Source of the DNA: Streptomyces sp. NBC_01478
GTDB lineage: Bacteria > Actinomycetota > Actinomycetes > Streptomycetales > Streptomycetaceae
Assembly (NCBI RefSeq): GCF_036227225.1
Contig: NZ_CP109444.1
Location: 11,947,501 to 12,011,500, forward strand
DNA length: 64,000 bases
Direction of reading: 5' to 3'
This document shows, piece by piece, positions 50,922-59,970 of the stretch. The notes below the pieces were generated by a model. The model ran no database searches, was not told where the DNA came from, and worked only from the letters and a program-made list of their open reading frames with translations. Within the stretch, counting starts at the first letter, position 1. Every line of letters begins with the position of its first letter. The position numbers and the translations under genes were made by a program.

Positions 50922-51971
50922 CTACGTGCCCAGGTCCAGCGCACGTACGAGATCGATGCCCTGGGCGAGATTGGCCAGGCGCGCTTCGAGTGTGTCGCCC
51001 GCCGGGTACAGGCGGACGGTGTCGACCCCCGCGTCCCGCCACACGCCGAGCCGTTCCCGGACCATCTCCTCGGTGCCGATGAGCGTGGTCGCCAGCACCA
51101 TTTCGTCCGTCACCAGGGCGGCGGCTCCGTCACGGTCGCCTGCCTGCCAGCGCTCCCGCACCTGGGCGGCGACCTCGGCCCACCCCTGGCGGCTGTAGGC
51201 GTTGTTGTAGAAGTTGGTGGAGCCCGAGCCCATGCCGCCCAGCGAGAAGGCGAGTTCCTTCTTGCGGCTGCCGACGATCCCGCCCAGCAGGGCCGGATCG
51301 GAGACGATGTTGATCTCGGCTCCCTGGCAGACGTCGAGTCCGGCCCGGGTGCGGCCGGCGCGGGCAAGCCCGGCGTCCAGATGCGTGAAGTAGGCGTCGG
51401 CGCCCTCCGGGACGAAGCTGGTGCCGAGCCATCCGTCGGCGATCTCCCCGGTCAGTTCCAGCATCTTCGGCGAGAGGGCCGCGAGATAGATCGGTACCGG
51501 GACGGCGTCCAGGCTCAGCCGCATGGGCCGTCCTTCCCCGCTGGGGAGGGGGATAGTGAACTGCCGTCCTTGATAGGAGATCTTCTCGCCGGTGAAGGAG
51601 CTGCGGATGATCTCGACGGTCTCCCGCATCCGGGCCAGCGGGCGCGCGAAGGGGATCCCGTGCAGGCCCTCGACGACCTGGGGACCGGACGCCCCGAGGC
51701 CCAGGAGAAAGCGCCCATCGGAGAGGTGGGCGAGGGTCATCGCAGTCTGCGCGAGGGTGACGGGCGAGCGGGTGCCGAGTTGGATCACACCGGAGCCCAG
51801 CAGCATCCGCTCGGTACGGGCGGCCAGGAAGCCGAGCGGTGAGGGCGCGTCACTGCCCCACGCCTCGGCCACCCAGCAGATGTCCAGACCCAGCTTCTCC
51901 GCCTCCAGGACGAAGTCGACGGTCTCCCGCCAGTCGCCCCCCGACGCCTCGATGGTGGTGGCGGTGCGCAT
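50922..51971 (-). CDS. LLM-class F420-dependent oxidoreductase
   Basis: 349 residues. The N-terminal block EAEKLGLDICWVAEAWGSDA with GSGVIQLGTRSPVTLAQTAM and LSDGRFLLGLGASGPQVVEG are typical of the luciferase-like monooxygenase fold that uses F420 or flavin. The C-terminus (GVDTVRLYPAGDTLEARL) is also standard. It belongs in a two-gene operon: its ATG overlaps the stop of the upstream SRPBCC gene in TGATG. Substrate unknown. Likely regulated by the divergent HxlR protein. Confidence 0.93.
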   Translation of the reverse strand: MRTATTIEASGGDWRETVDFVLEAEKLGLDICWVAEAWGSDAPSPLGFLAARTERMLLGSGVIQLGTRSPVTLAQTAMTLAHLSDGRFLLGLGASGPQVVEGLHGIPFARPLARMRETVEIIRSSFTGEKISYQGRQFTIPLPSGEGRPMRLSLDAVPVPIYLAALSPKMLELTGEIADGWLGTSFVPEGADAYFTHLDAGLARAGRTRAGLDVCQGAEINIVSDPALLGGIVGSRKKELAFSLGGMGSGSTNFYNNAYSRQGWAEVAAQVRERWQAGDRDGAAALVTDEMVLATTLIGTEEMVRERLGVWRDAGVDTVRLYPAGDTLEARLANLAQGIDLVRALDLGT

Positions 51972-52483
51972 CACAGCTGCCCTTCGGCGAGCCCCTTGAT
52001 GGCGGCGAGATTGGCCTTGATACCGGTCTCGAACTCGCGCAGCCGGACGAAGACGATCTTCTGCTCCTTGTCGGGCATGGCGTCGATGGCGAAGCACAGC
52101 CCCGAGCGCCCCGGACCCATCTGCGCCGACTGCTCCAGCACGGTGCCATCGCCCTGGGGGAGCAGGGTGAACCGCCACACGCTGCTCGGGTACTCCGGGT
52201 CGCCCACCGCCCAGGCGAAGCGCTCCGGAGCCTCGTACTCGACGAGAGTGCTGACGGTCTCCCAATTCCCCAGCGCGGGATGCGCGCTGCGCCCGACGAA
52301 GCGCTGCCCCGGACGCGTGCCGTCGGCGCCGTCGAGCCACTCGACCTGCTGCACTTCGGCGCTCAGGCGCGGCATGAGGCGGATGTCGCTGACGTACGCC
52401 CAGACCACCTCGCGCGGAGCGCCGATGTAGGTGTCCGCGGCCACCGTGGGGGAGTCCGCATACACCTGCCCTGTCCACTTCAT
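51971..52483 (-). CDS. SRPBCC-family (polyketide cyclase-like) protein
   Basis: 170 residues from ATG 52483, with AAGGAG 9-14 bases upstream. The N-terminus DTYIGAPREVVWAYVSDIRL and the block RPGQRFVGRSAHPALGNWET fit the START-like helix-grip fold that binds hydrophobic ligands in a deep cavity. It shares a start-stop overlap with the oxidoreductase and may bind its substrate. The intergenic region of 116 bases to the divergent HxlR gene should contain the control region. Confidence 0.88.
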   Translation of the reverse strand: MKWTGQVYADSPTVAADTYIGAPREVVWAYVSDIRLMPRLSAEVQQVEWLDGADGTRPGQRFVGRSAHPALGNWETVSTLVEYEAPERFAWAVGDPEYPSSVWRFTLLPQGDGTVLEQSAQMGPGRSGLCFAIDAMPDKEQKIVFVRLREFETGIKANLAAIKGLAEGQL

Positions 52484-52599
52484 CGACCCCACTCCTTCCT
52501 CGCTGAAGTGCATAGTTTCGTAGATGGACTCACTCGCGCAAGGCTGATTGCAGGCCGCTGCCTGCTAAGTCTTCTTGCGGGACTCGTATCATCGGTTGG

Positions 52600-53130
52600 A
52601 TGAGGCGTACGTCATTCGCGAACTGGCCGTGCTCGGTTGCCAGGACGGTGGATCTGCTCGGTGACTGGTGGACCCCCCTGGTGCTCCGGGACGCGTTCTA
52701 CGGGATCCGCCGCTTCGACGACTTCCAGCAGGAGCTCGGCATCGCCCGCACCACCCTCGCCGAGCGCCTGCGCAGACTGGTGGACGCAGGCCTGCTGGAG
52801 AAGCAGGTCTACGAGACCCAGCCGGTCAGGCACGAATACCTGCTCACCGAGGCCGGCCGCGACTTCTACGGCGTGATCCTGGCGATGACGGCCTGGGGGG
52901 ACAAATGGCTCGCCGACGACGCGGGCGTGCCCGTCACCACCCACCACGACACCTGCGGGCACGACACCCACGCGGAAGTGGTGTGCGCGCGCTGCAAGGA
53001 GCCGCTCGCCTGGGAAGACGTCACGCCCCAGCCCGGCCCCGGCTATCCGCCCAAACTGCTCAGCCGTCCGGCCGTCCGACGCCGCTTCCGGCTCGACGGT
53101 CCGGGAGAGCAGGCACCGGCCGCACGATGA
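52600..53130 (+). CDS. HxlR-family transcriptional regulator
   Basis: 176 residues from ATG 52600. CSVARTVDLLGDWWTPLVLR and FDDFQQELGIARTTLAERLR then RLVDAGLLEKQVY form the complete HxlR winged helix, with the conserved N-terminal cysteine (C11) often used as redox or electrophile sensor. A C-terminal extension with CGHDTHAEVVCARCKEPL probably binds zinc. Divergent position suggests it controls the SRPBCC/LLM operon. Confidence 0.93.
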   Translation: MRRTSFANWPCSVARTVDLLGDWWTPLVLRDAFYGIRRFDDFQQELGIARTTLAERLRRLVDAGLLEKQVYETQPVRHEYLLTEAGRDFYGVILAMTAWGDKWLADDAGVPVTTHHDTCGHDTHAEVVCARCKEPLAWEDVTPQPGPGYPPKLLSRPAVRRRFRLDGPGEQAPAAR

Positions 53131-53221
53131 CGCCGCCGCGGCGGTGCCGCGCTGTCAGTCCGCAGGCGACCGCGGCGCCGAGCCGGGACAACTCCGCCCT
53201 GGGAGGCACCCACCGCTTCCG

Positions 53222-53612
53222 TCACCCCAGTCCGTCGGCCCCGACACGTTGCGCAGCCTCGTGGAGAAGGGCGTCGGAGACGGGCTGCGGCCGGCTGTCG
53301 GGGGCGAGGATCGCAGTGGCCTCCTTGTACCAGGACGCTATGACGGCGGTGCCCCAGAAGTCGCGGCGGCGGTCGTCGCGGACGTTCCAGCGGTACGTCT
53401 CGTGGTCCTGGCCGCCGGTGGAGTGATCGGCTTGTGCGTAGGGCGTGTTGGAGCCGGGATCTGAGACGTCGAAGGCGCGCCCGTCGGCGGCCGGGACGGA
53501 CTCGCTGCCGATCCCCGGCGCGGCGCCTGCCGCGCCACCAGTACCCCGGGATGGCGTGGGTGGACTTGCGCCGGGGCCGGTTGTGTTCGGCGCGGGTCGT
53601 CTGCCTGGCTGT
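53222..53612 (-). pseudogene. 5'-truncated gene for an exported or membrane-tethered protein
   Basis: A minus-strand frame without any start codon encodes a Pro/Gly/Ala-rich linker, then VPAADGRAFDVSDPGSNTPY, HETYRWNVRDDRRRDFWGTA and ASWYKEATAILAPDS, ending at TGA 53222-53224. The globular part reads as real protein, but no start lies between it and the stop near 53615. Missing is the N-terminal half, probably a signal or membrane segment. Confidence 0.5.
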
Positions 53613-53796
53613 GACGTTGTTCAACTCTTTCAGTGAGGCGGTTCTCGGGCTGTCCGGTAGGGGCGGTGCTGTCGAGATCGGCTCCGAGTCATTCCGTTTG
53701 GCTCGCACCAAGGCACGGAGGAGCGGCGAGACAGCTGAAGAAATCGTCCTCATCAGCAACGTCAACAAGCACCTCGACAACCTCGACGGCATCTGA
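53611..53796 (+). CDS. Possible small hypothetical protein
   Basis: 61 residues if started at GTG 53611. The latter half (AVEIGSESFRLARTKARRSG then ETAEEIVLISNVNKHLDNLD) looks protein-like with good codon use, and a terminator hairpin follows 20 bases after the stop. No binding site and no family recognised. It may also be the 3' end of a decayed gene. Confidence 0.4.
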   Translation: MTLFNSFSEAVLGLSGRGGAVEIGSESFRLARTKARRSGETAEEIVLISNVNKHLDNLDGI

Positions 53797-53815
53797 GGAG
53801 ATCTGCTGAGCTCCG

Positions 53816-53842
53816 AGGCCCCGCCCTGATGGGCGGGGCCTT
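53816..53842 (+). terminator. Terminator hairpin
   Basis: A perfect GGCCCCGCCC/GGGCGGGGCC stem with TGAT loop, followed by TT. It ends the short preceding frame and separates it from the next gene. Confidence 0.75.
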
Positions 53843-53913
53843 ACCCGTGCCACGGCGGTGAGTGGGCGCAACCCTCCTTGGCTGTTCCGAGTCGAACCTC
53901 CCAGGGAGGCGCG

Positions 53914-54609
53914 ATGGTGGGCAGGACTTGGGAAGCTGGGCGACGGGCGTGGGGGCTGGCGGCCTTGGCGCTGCTCCTCGTCCTCGGCGGAGCTGCCGTG
54001 CTCGCCGTGCCCTATCGCCACAGCCTTTCCACCGTGCGGGCTTACGAGGCCGCATCAAAAACCCGGGGCATCCCTGCCGTGGTCAAGAACCTGGAGGACC
54101 ACTCCAACGGTCATGGTGGCGTCTACTGGTTGGAGGTAGCTGGTCCCCCATCGGTGTCCGGCAGGATCCGCCTCGACGACTCCGGCCCCGTGCTGTCGAG
54201 GCTGCGGAAGGGCGACCGCATCGGGGTAGTCGTCTGGCACGGCCGCCGCACCGACATCACCTTCGACGGACGCGTTCAGCAGACAGTCGAGGCGCCGACG
54301 ACGAATCCGGGTCTCTACCTGGGCGCCGGCCTGAGCATGCTGGCCGGCGGGGCGCTGGCGCTGTACACCGCCGTCTGGCTGCGCCGTGGGACGCGTGAGC
54401 CGGCCCGGCGCCGCGCCGCAGACGGGCTCCCGCTCACCGGCAAGATGATCGTCGGAGCCTGCGCGGTCACCGTCGTCTCCGGCATCGTCACTTCCGGCGA
54501 ACACGAGAGCGACCCGCTCGGATTCCTCGTCACCTGGCTGCTCCTCGCCCTCGTCAGCCTCGCCGTGTGGGCGGTGAAACACCGGATCCGGAACCGACGG
54601 CGCGGCTGA
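53914..54609 (+). CDS. Integral membrane protein, hypothetical
   Basis: 231 residues from ATG 53914 with AGGGAGG 5-11 bases upstream. One N-terminal membrane helix (LAALALLLVLGGAAVLAV), an exported domain of about 100 residues (TRGIPAVVKNLEDHSNGHGG, SGRIRLDDSGPVLSRLRKGD), and three helices (YLGAGLSMLAGGALALYTAV, MIVGACAVTVVSGIVTS, FLVTWLLLALVSLAVWAV). The exported domain is OB-like in character. Function unknown; monocistronic. Confidence 0.8.
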   Translation: MVGRTWEAGRRAWGLAALALLLVLGGAAVLAVPYRHSLSTVRAYEAASKTRGIPAVVKNLEDHSNGHGGVYWLEVAGPPSVSGRIRLDDSGPVLSRLRKGDRIGVVVWHGRRTDITFDGRVQQTVEAPTTNPGLYLGAGLSMLAGGALALYTAVWLRRGTREPARRRAADGLPLTGKMIVGACAVTVVSGIVTSGEHESDPLGFLVTWLLLALVSLAVWAVKHRIRNRRRG

Positions 54610-54907
54610 TGGTCCCAGCGCAAGTCAATCCACCAACTGGGGCCGCTGAAGGCCACCAACATCCCGGGGCCGTTGAACAACGTCACAGCCACGTCTGCCC
54701 GCTGTGCCGGGCAGACGGGTGCGTTTCTCCTTGAGGGACCGTCCGGAAGGTCACCTGTTCATGTGGTGGTGCGGGCCGCGCACGCCGTGATGCCCTCTCC
54801 TGGACACGGCCGTCCCCGTCTCTGCTGGGGGAGGACCTCTCATGCGCAGACGCGCGCCGTTGGCGGCGTTCCGGGGACGACGACTTCTAGTCGAAAAGGG
54901 TCACACC
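54610..54907. other. Intergenic stretch upstream of the secreted protein gene
   Basis: No gene seen. It likely carries the promoter of the secreted protein gene at 54908. Confidence 0.35.
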
Positions 54908-55717
54908 ATGAACAGACTCGCCACCCTCCCAGCGAGCCGTAAGGGGAAGGTCTCGCTCGGGCTCGGTGCCGCCGTGGTCAGCCTGACGATCTTCGGCGGC
55001 GCGGCCGCGGCGAACGCCGCGTCTGCTCCGGCACCCCAGCAGGCGGCCCGCGCCACCGGCGGGGGCGTCACTCTCGGCGAGGTCGGTTGCGCTCCGGGCA
55101 CGATCACGGTTAAGCCGTTCAATCCGGTTGAGGTGAAGCCGGTTCCGCAGAAGCCGGTCGGCGCCGGAGGTGAGAAGACCGTCGACAACCCCAACTGCAA
55201 AGACATCGCGCATGCGATTATCGGCACCTGGCGGAGCAAGGACTGCGAAACCGCGAGTCAAGACCTGACGCGGCGGCGCACCTACGTGTTCGGCAGGCAT
55301 GACGTCGCCGCCATCACCTACGATCTCTACGGTGGTGCCGGCTGCGACGAGAACGCAAAGCTCTTCACGATCACGACCCATGGGATCGCAGCATTCGTCG
55401 GTCCTTCGACTACGGTCGCGGGGGCCTCGAACGTCCTCTTCACGTTCAAGAGCCGCGCGGCCACGCCTACCACGGCCGGGCTGGGCGCGCTGCAAAAGGC
55501 GTGCCCGCAATATCACTGGGCGCCGGGCGTCTCCGTGGACCTCAGCAAAGATGGTTGCGGCGCGCTCGTTCAGTCGAACACGGAGTGCCCCGTTGAGTAC
55601 GACCTCGCAGCGATCGTCTCTGGCGTCGCCTACTTCGGCGATCGAAGCCACCCACTTTGCACGGAAGCCACACGACCGACGAAGCTCGCATCGTGGGGTG
55701 TCGTAAAGAAGCGATAG
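54908..55717 (+). CDS. Secreted protein with an APCDD1-like domain
   Basis: 269 residues from ATG 54908, with GAAAAGGG upstream. A signal peptide is clear: basic start, hydrophobic core LGAAVVSLTIFGGAAA, cleavage likely after NAA. The mature part has an IIGTWRSKDCE start, RRRTYVFGRHDVAAITYDLY and GCDENAKLFTITTHGIAAFV, with further cysteines. The pattern (G-x-W-x-S-x-x-C-E, then Y-x-D/L-x-x-C-x-x-P/A-x-F-T) is that of APCDD1 domains, lipocalin-like in fold and rarely bacterial. It ends before a terminator at 55728. Confidence 0.7.
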   Translation: MNRLATLPASRKGKVSLGLGAAVVSLTIFGGAAAANAASAPAPQQAARATGGGVTLGEVGCAPGTITVKPFNPVEVKPVPQKPVGAGGEKTVDNPNCKDIAHAIIGTWRSKDCETASQDLTRRRTYVFGRHDVAAITYDLYGGAGCDENAKLFTITTHGIAAFVGPSTTVAGASNVLFTFKSRAATPTTAGLGALQKACPQYHWAPGVSVDLSKDGCGALVQSNTECPVEYDLAAIVSGVAYFGDRSHPLCTEATRPTKLASWGVVKKR

Positions 55718-55727
55718 TCGGCCTGCC

Positions 55728-55754
55728 TGAGCTCGGCTTCTTATGCCGAGCTCA
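55728..55754 (+). terminator. Terminator hairpin after the APCDD1-like gene
   Basis: A perfect 10-bp stem TGAGCTCGGC/GCCGAGCTCA with a 7-base loop, 10 bases after the stop codon. It lies between convergent genes and could serve both. Confidence 0.75.
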
Positions 55755-55977
55755 GAGGGCATTCCGTGCAGCCGATGGCCGAGCGTCTGGGCGTGACAGT
55801 CAACAGCTCCAGCAGTACCCCCTCCTCCTTGGCTGAGGAGCACGCCGAGCTGCCGCGCGGAACGCTGAGATCAACTGCCGGTGTTCACGCGGCTCCTGGC
55901 CCATGATCTTGGCTCAACGCCTCTGGAAGCCCCGCGCGATGCCGACGAAGGTTGGCAACGGGGCTGCGGGAGCGGAT

Positions 55978-58773
55978 CTACGGGCGTCGGCGGGCTGCGC
56001 TGAGTTCAGACACGCGCTCGGTCGCGGTGCGGTCGTTCCAGACGTTGGCCAGTTGCACGCGCGAGTGCACGTCGAGCTTCGCGAAGATCGAACGCAGGTG
56101 TGTTCCCACGGTGTTGGGCGACAGTCCCAGCGTGCGGGCGGCGGCCTGATTGGTCTGCCCTGCGCTGATCAGTTGCGCGACTTTCCTTTCTGCTTCGCTC
56201 AGCGCGGCCCACCCGGTACGAGGCCGCTCGACATCGTTGATCCATTTGGAGCGGCGGATCCCGGCGCGGCGCATCACGTGCTGGAGCGCGAGTACGGATC
56301 CGCGCGCGCCCATTTGGTGGTTGATGTCCCAGGCGAGGTCGAGGTTGGCCACGCCTTCCTTTCGCTGCCCAGCGGTCAGCAGCGCCCGGCCGTAGTCCTC
56401 GTAGCCGCCGGCCCTCAGCGCGGGCCGCGGGCTGCGGGCGAGCATCTCCGTGGCCCGGCGCAGGAGGGTGAGGTCCTGACGAAGAGTGCCGCGCAGTTGC
56501 AGCGCTATTCCCTCGAAACTGGCCACACCGGGGTTGCGGGCAGCCCCCTCCTCGGCAAGGGCCACCGCGTGCTCGGCGAAGCCCAGATCGCTGGCGGCCA
56601 GGCCGAACCGGGTGAATCCCCTCAACCAGCCGGGCCACCAGGGCCAGTAGGTCGGCGACTCCCTGGCCCGGTACAACGCGGGGGACAGGATCGACATGGC
56701 CTGGTCCAGGTGGCCTTCCGCCGCGCTGATCCACCCCTGCAGCAGGTGCAGGCCAGGCAGGCGGACCTCGTCGTCGGCGTCCGCGTGCGTCAGGGCCGGG
56801 GTCAGACGGTTGCGGGCTCCGGCGACGTCGCCGCGCAGCAGCGCGACGGAACTTGTGATCATGATCGCTTGCAGGCCGTGCGTGTGGTTGCCGAGCTCCT
56901 CGCTCAGCGCGATCAGGGTTCGGGCGGTGGAGTCGGCGTCATCGAGGCGGCCGAGGCTGAACTCCTGCCACAGCTGTGCGTACAGCACGGAGGGCAGGAT
57001 CGCCTCGACCTGGTCGCGGGCATCGGTGTGGGCGGCGCCGAGTATCGTCTCGGCCTCGGCGAAGCGGTCGAGCAGTTGCAGGGCCAGTATTTCCTGAGCC
57101 AGGTGCGTGTGGCCGGCGGTCGTGCGCAGTGCGCGGAAGTGGGCCAGGGCTTCGGCGTGGTGCCCGGAGTTCTTGGCTGCCTCGCCGAGAGCCTGGAGCG
57201 CCACGGTGATCGCCTCACGGTCGCCTGTGAGCCGGGCTTCGGCCAGGGCTGGTTTTGCCGCCTGTCTGGCGATGTCGGCGGGTTCCGTCCGGGTGAGGGC
57301 CAAGGCGCGCGAGGAGGTGAGCCAGGACCGCAGCGCAGGCGGCAGACCGGGCTGGGACAGCGCTGTGTCGATCCGGGTCAGGGAGTCGGCGAGCCGGCCC
57401 ATCAGCCACAGGGCGCGGGCGGCCAGGACCTGAATGCGGGCGGTGGCTGCGGGATCGTCGGACCAGGCCAGCAGTGTGTCGGCAACCGTGACCGCCTCGG
57501 CGCAGCGCTGGACCCGGGAGAGGATGTCGACGCAGTGTTCCCCGACGGTCAGCCAGGCGGGCTGGGCGGGACGCAGGAGCTGGAAGGCCTGGAGGGCGAG
57601 ATCGCCTGCGGTGTGGGGCATGGCCGTGACGGCGGCGTCGGCGGCCTGGGTGAGGATCCTCGCGCTGGCCAGGTCCCCGGGTGCCGCGCTCGCCCGCGCG
57701 TGCGGGGCGGTGCTCAGCGGGCCGTGCCCGGTCGCCATCAGGTGTTCGGCGCAGCGCTTGTGCAGGGCGCGTCGGGCGTTGTCGGTGAGGTCGGCGTAGA
57801 CCGTCTCGCGAACCAGGTCGTGCCGGAAACTGAGGCGGTGGTCGCGGGCGGCAAGCAGACCGGACTCGACGGCCAGCTCCGCCCAGGCCCACACATGAGC
57901 GGCCGGATGTTCGGCCAGCAGGGCAGTGGCGTCATCGACCGCGAACGGCTGGCCGAACACGGCCGCGGTCTGCACCAGTTGGCGTTCGCCCGCGCCCAGG
58001 CCCAGCAGTTTTCGGCGTGTCGCGAAGACGAACTCGGCCGGGACCTGGTCCTCCGGTTCGCCCCGTGTGCGGGCCTGTGCCAGGCCGTCCAGGATCTGCG
58101 TGACCAGAAAGGGGTTGCCGCCAACTCCATTCAGCATGCCGCGGACCTTCTCGGAGGGGGCGCTGCCGAGAAGGTCCTGCGCGAGGGCGCCGACATCGTG
58201 GGTGTCCAGGGGACCCAGGTGGATGAACTCCAGGGGGACCGAGGGGATCTCGGTTCGCGAGAGATCCGAGATCAGGCCGCCGGCGGCGTCGCGCCCGGCG
58301 ACGGCCCACACGATGGGTGACCCGGCCAGACGCGCGGGCAGGGCCCGCACCACGAACCTGGTCAACCGGTCCGCCCACTGGGCGTCGTCGATGGCGAAGA
58401 TCACAGGGGAGACGCAGGCGAGCTTCTCGAGGTGGGTGCTGACCTGCTCGAGGAGTTGAAGAGGCTGGTCGACGCTGCGCTGGAGTTCGGCCAGTGCGTC
58501 GGAGGCGATCAGAGGAGACGCACCGGAGCGCAGCGCCACCAGAAGCGGTGCGCCCGGGGATATCTGCCCGGATTCATCGGCCTTGCCGGCCCCCGAGGCG
58601 AATCCTCGCGTCCGGGCCTGAGCGATCAGCTCCTCAAGCACCGCGGTCTTGCCGATGCCGGCTTCGCCGGTGAGGACGACGATGCCACTGCGTCCGTCCT
58701 GCTCCGTGCGCCGGACCACCGAGAGGGCCGACGACATCGCCGTCGCACGTCCCCGCAATACGGTCCTGGCCAC
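55978..58773 (-). CDS. LAL-type (large ATP-binding) LuxR-family regulator
   Basis: 931 residues from GTG 58773, with GGAGGGG before it. Walker A GEAGIGKTA at 36-44 and Walker B VIFAIDDAQWAD near 130, then long TPR-like helices, and a C-terminal LuxR helix-turn-helix (LSEAERKVAQLISAGQTNQA, ARTLGLSPNTVGTHLRSIFA) at about 855-915. This is the standard LAL architecture (MalT-like), which binds a small inducer plus ATP and activates transcription. Its neighbour genes on the same strand to the right are possible targets. Confidence 0.95.
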   Translation of the reverse strand: MARTVLRGRATAMSSALSVVRRTEQDGRSGIVVLTGEAGIGKTAVLEELIAQARTRGFASGAGKADESGQISPGAPLLVALRSGASPLIASDALAELQRSVDQPLQLLEQVSTHLEKLACVSPVIFAIDDAQWADRLTRFVVRALPARLAGSPIVWAVAGRDAAGGLISDLSRTEIPSVPLEFIHLGPLDTHDVGALAQDLLGSAPSEKVRGMLNGVGGNPFLVTQILDGLAQARTRGEPEDQVPAEFVFATRRKLLGLGAGERQLVQTAAVFGQPFAVDDATALLAEHPAAHVWAWAELAVESGLLAARDHRLSFRHDLVRETVYADLTDNARRALHKRCAEHLMATGHGPLSTAPHARASAAPGDLASARILTQAADAAVTAMPHTAGDLALQAFQLLRPAQPAWLTVGEHCVDILSRVQRCAEAVTVADTLLAWSDDPAATARIQVLAARALWLMGRLADSLTRIDTALSQPGLPPALRSWLTSSRALALTRTEPADIARQAAKPALAEARLTGDREAITVALQALGEAAKNSGHHAEALAHFRALRTTAGHTHLAQEILALQLLDRFAEAETILGAAHTDARDQVEAILPSVLYAQLWQEFSLGRLDDADSTARTLIALSEELGNHTHGLQAIMITSSVALLRGDVAGARNRLTPALTHADADDEVRLPGLHLLQGWISAAEGHLDQAMSILSPALYRARESPTYWPWWPGWLRGFTRFGLAASDLGFAEHAVALAEEGAARNPGVASFEGIALQLRGTLRQDLTLLRRATEMLARSPRPALRAGGYEDYGRALLTAGQRKEGVANLDLAWDINHQMGARGSVLALQHVMRRAGIRRSKWINDVERPRTGWAALSEAERKVAQLISAGQTNQAAARTLGLSPNTVGTHLRSIFAKLDVHSRVQLANVWNDRTATERVSELSAARRRP

Positions 58774-59023
58774 TTCAGGCCCCTCCAGCGCCTGCGCGAC
58801 GGTACCGGCAGTGGCCGTAGCTCATGATCGGGGCGGGGGCCGGGTGGGACCAACGACACGCCTTGTACATGCCTCCACCATAGTCAGTGCACACCTCTCA
58901 GGCGTGCATGCCCCGTTCCGCATCCCCGCCCTGAAGCTCGACCGACCGGCAAGCGGATCACGGTCGTGGTTCTGCGGCCATCACCCGAATCCGTCAGCTC
59001 GCAGGCGGCACAGCTCGACGTGC

Positions 59024-59055
59024 GCGGTCCCTCACCTGAACAGGTGGGGGACCGC
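59024..59055 (-). terminator. Terminator hairpin after the NAD(P)-binding gene
   Basis: GCGGTCCCTCACCTG pairs with CAGGTGGGGGACCGC with a single mismatch around AA. It lies 82 bases past the stop of the leftward NAD(P)-binding gene and before the LAL gene. Confidence 0.6.
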
Positions 59056-59136
59056 ACCTCGCGGGTCGGCAAGGCTCTTGTCCTGCTGACCTGTTGAGAG
59101 CTTCCCTTCGGCTTTGGCCGTCTGTGTGTTGGGCGG

Positions 59137-59778
59137 TCAGAAGACGAGATCCTCGATGCGCTCGGACCCGGAAGTGACCTCGAACTGGTGCCGAATACCG
59201 ATGCCCTCGCTCAGCAACCGGGCGATCAGCATCGCCACGTCGGCACGAGGAATGCTTCCGCCGCCGATCCCCTCTCCCAGCCGGACCCGCCCGGACCCCG
59301 GCCGATCATCGAGTCCGGAGGGACGCACGATGGTCCAGTCCAGCGAGCGCGCACGAAGGTTCGCATCCGCGTCGCTCTTGAGACGCAGATAGATCTGGAA
59401 CGGATCGGCCGAGCCGCTGTCGAAGTAGTCGGCACCCATCGAGGAGATGAGCACGTAGCGGTTGACCGCGGCCTTTTCGGCTGCGTCGGCCAGCAGGATC
59501 GGACCGTCGCGGTCGATAACCTGCTTCTGCCGGGTGGTGCTGCCATAGCCGGCACCCGCCGCGAACACCACGGCGTCGGCACCGGACAAGGCCTCGGCAA
59601 GCGCCTGCACACTGATGGTCCCGATATCGAGCACCAGTGGCGTGCCCCCGGCCGCAACCACATTGTGCCCCTGCCTTTCGGAGCGCACCGTGCCCACCAC
59701 TGTGTGGCCCTGCCGGCTCAGAAGCGCTGTCAGCAGCAGTGCAATCCGACTGTGCCCACCGACGATGACGACCTTCAT
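59137..59778 (-). CDS. NAD(P)-binding atypical short-chain dehydrogenase (NmrA-like)
   Basis: 213 residues from ATG 59778. KVVIVGGHSRIALLLTALLS is the N-terminal dinucleotide-binding loop, and VFAAGAGYGST plus YVLISSMGADY mark the fold. The SDR Tyr-x-x-x-Lys pair is not clear, as usual in NmrA/Rrf-type members that use NAD(P) for redox sensing or sugar/flavin chemistry. It is followed by a hairpin, and preceded (59809-59840) by a perfect palindrome and the crotonase gene. Confidence 0.88.
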   Translation of the reverse strand: MKVVIVGGHSRIALLLTALLSRQGHTVVGTVRSERQGHNVVAAGGTPLVLDIGTISVQALAEALSGADAVVFAAGAGYGSTTRQKQVIDRDGPILLADAAEKAAVNRYVLISSMGADYFDSGSADPFQIYLRLKSDADANLRARSLDWTIVRPSGLDDRPGSGRVRLGEGIGGGSIPRADVAMLIARLLSEGIGIRHQFEVTSGSERIEDLVF

Positions 59779-59808
59779 GTCTTCAACCCATTCATTACCT
59801 GTGGCGAT

Positions 59809-59840
59809 GGATCAGGAACGGCCATGGCCGTTCCTGATCC
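59809..59840. repeat. Perfect 32-bp palindrome
   Basis: Two 16-base arms, starting GGATCAGGAACGGCCA, join without a spacer. It lies 31 bases before the start of the leftward NAD(P)-binding gene and after the stop of the crotonase gene. It could be a terminator, a very strong operator or a fold-back element. Its perfection over 32 bases is seen directly. Confidence 0.7.
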
Positions 59841-59970
59841 AGGGCTCTGGCGGGCCAAGGCGACCGGCTGGACTGCCTGCGCAGGGAGCCGACTGGCCGC
59901 CGATGTTCAGCGACGCACACTTCGGCAAGCACTCCTCGGGCTTGTCCGCGGCGTGCGGTCACCGGCACGT

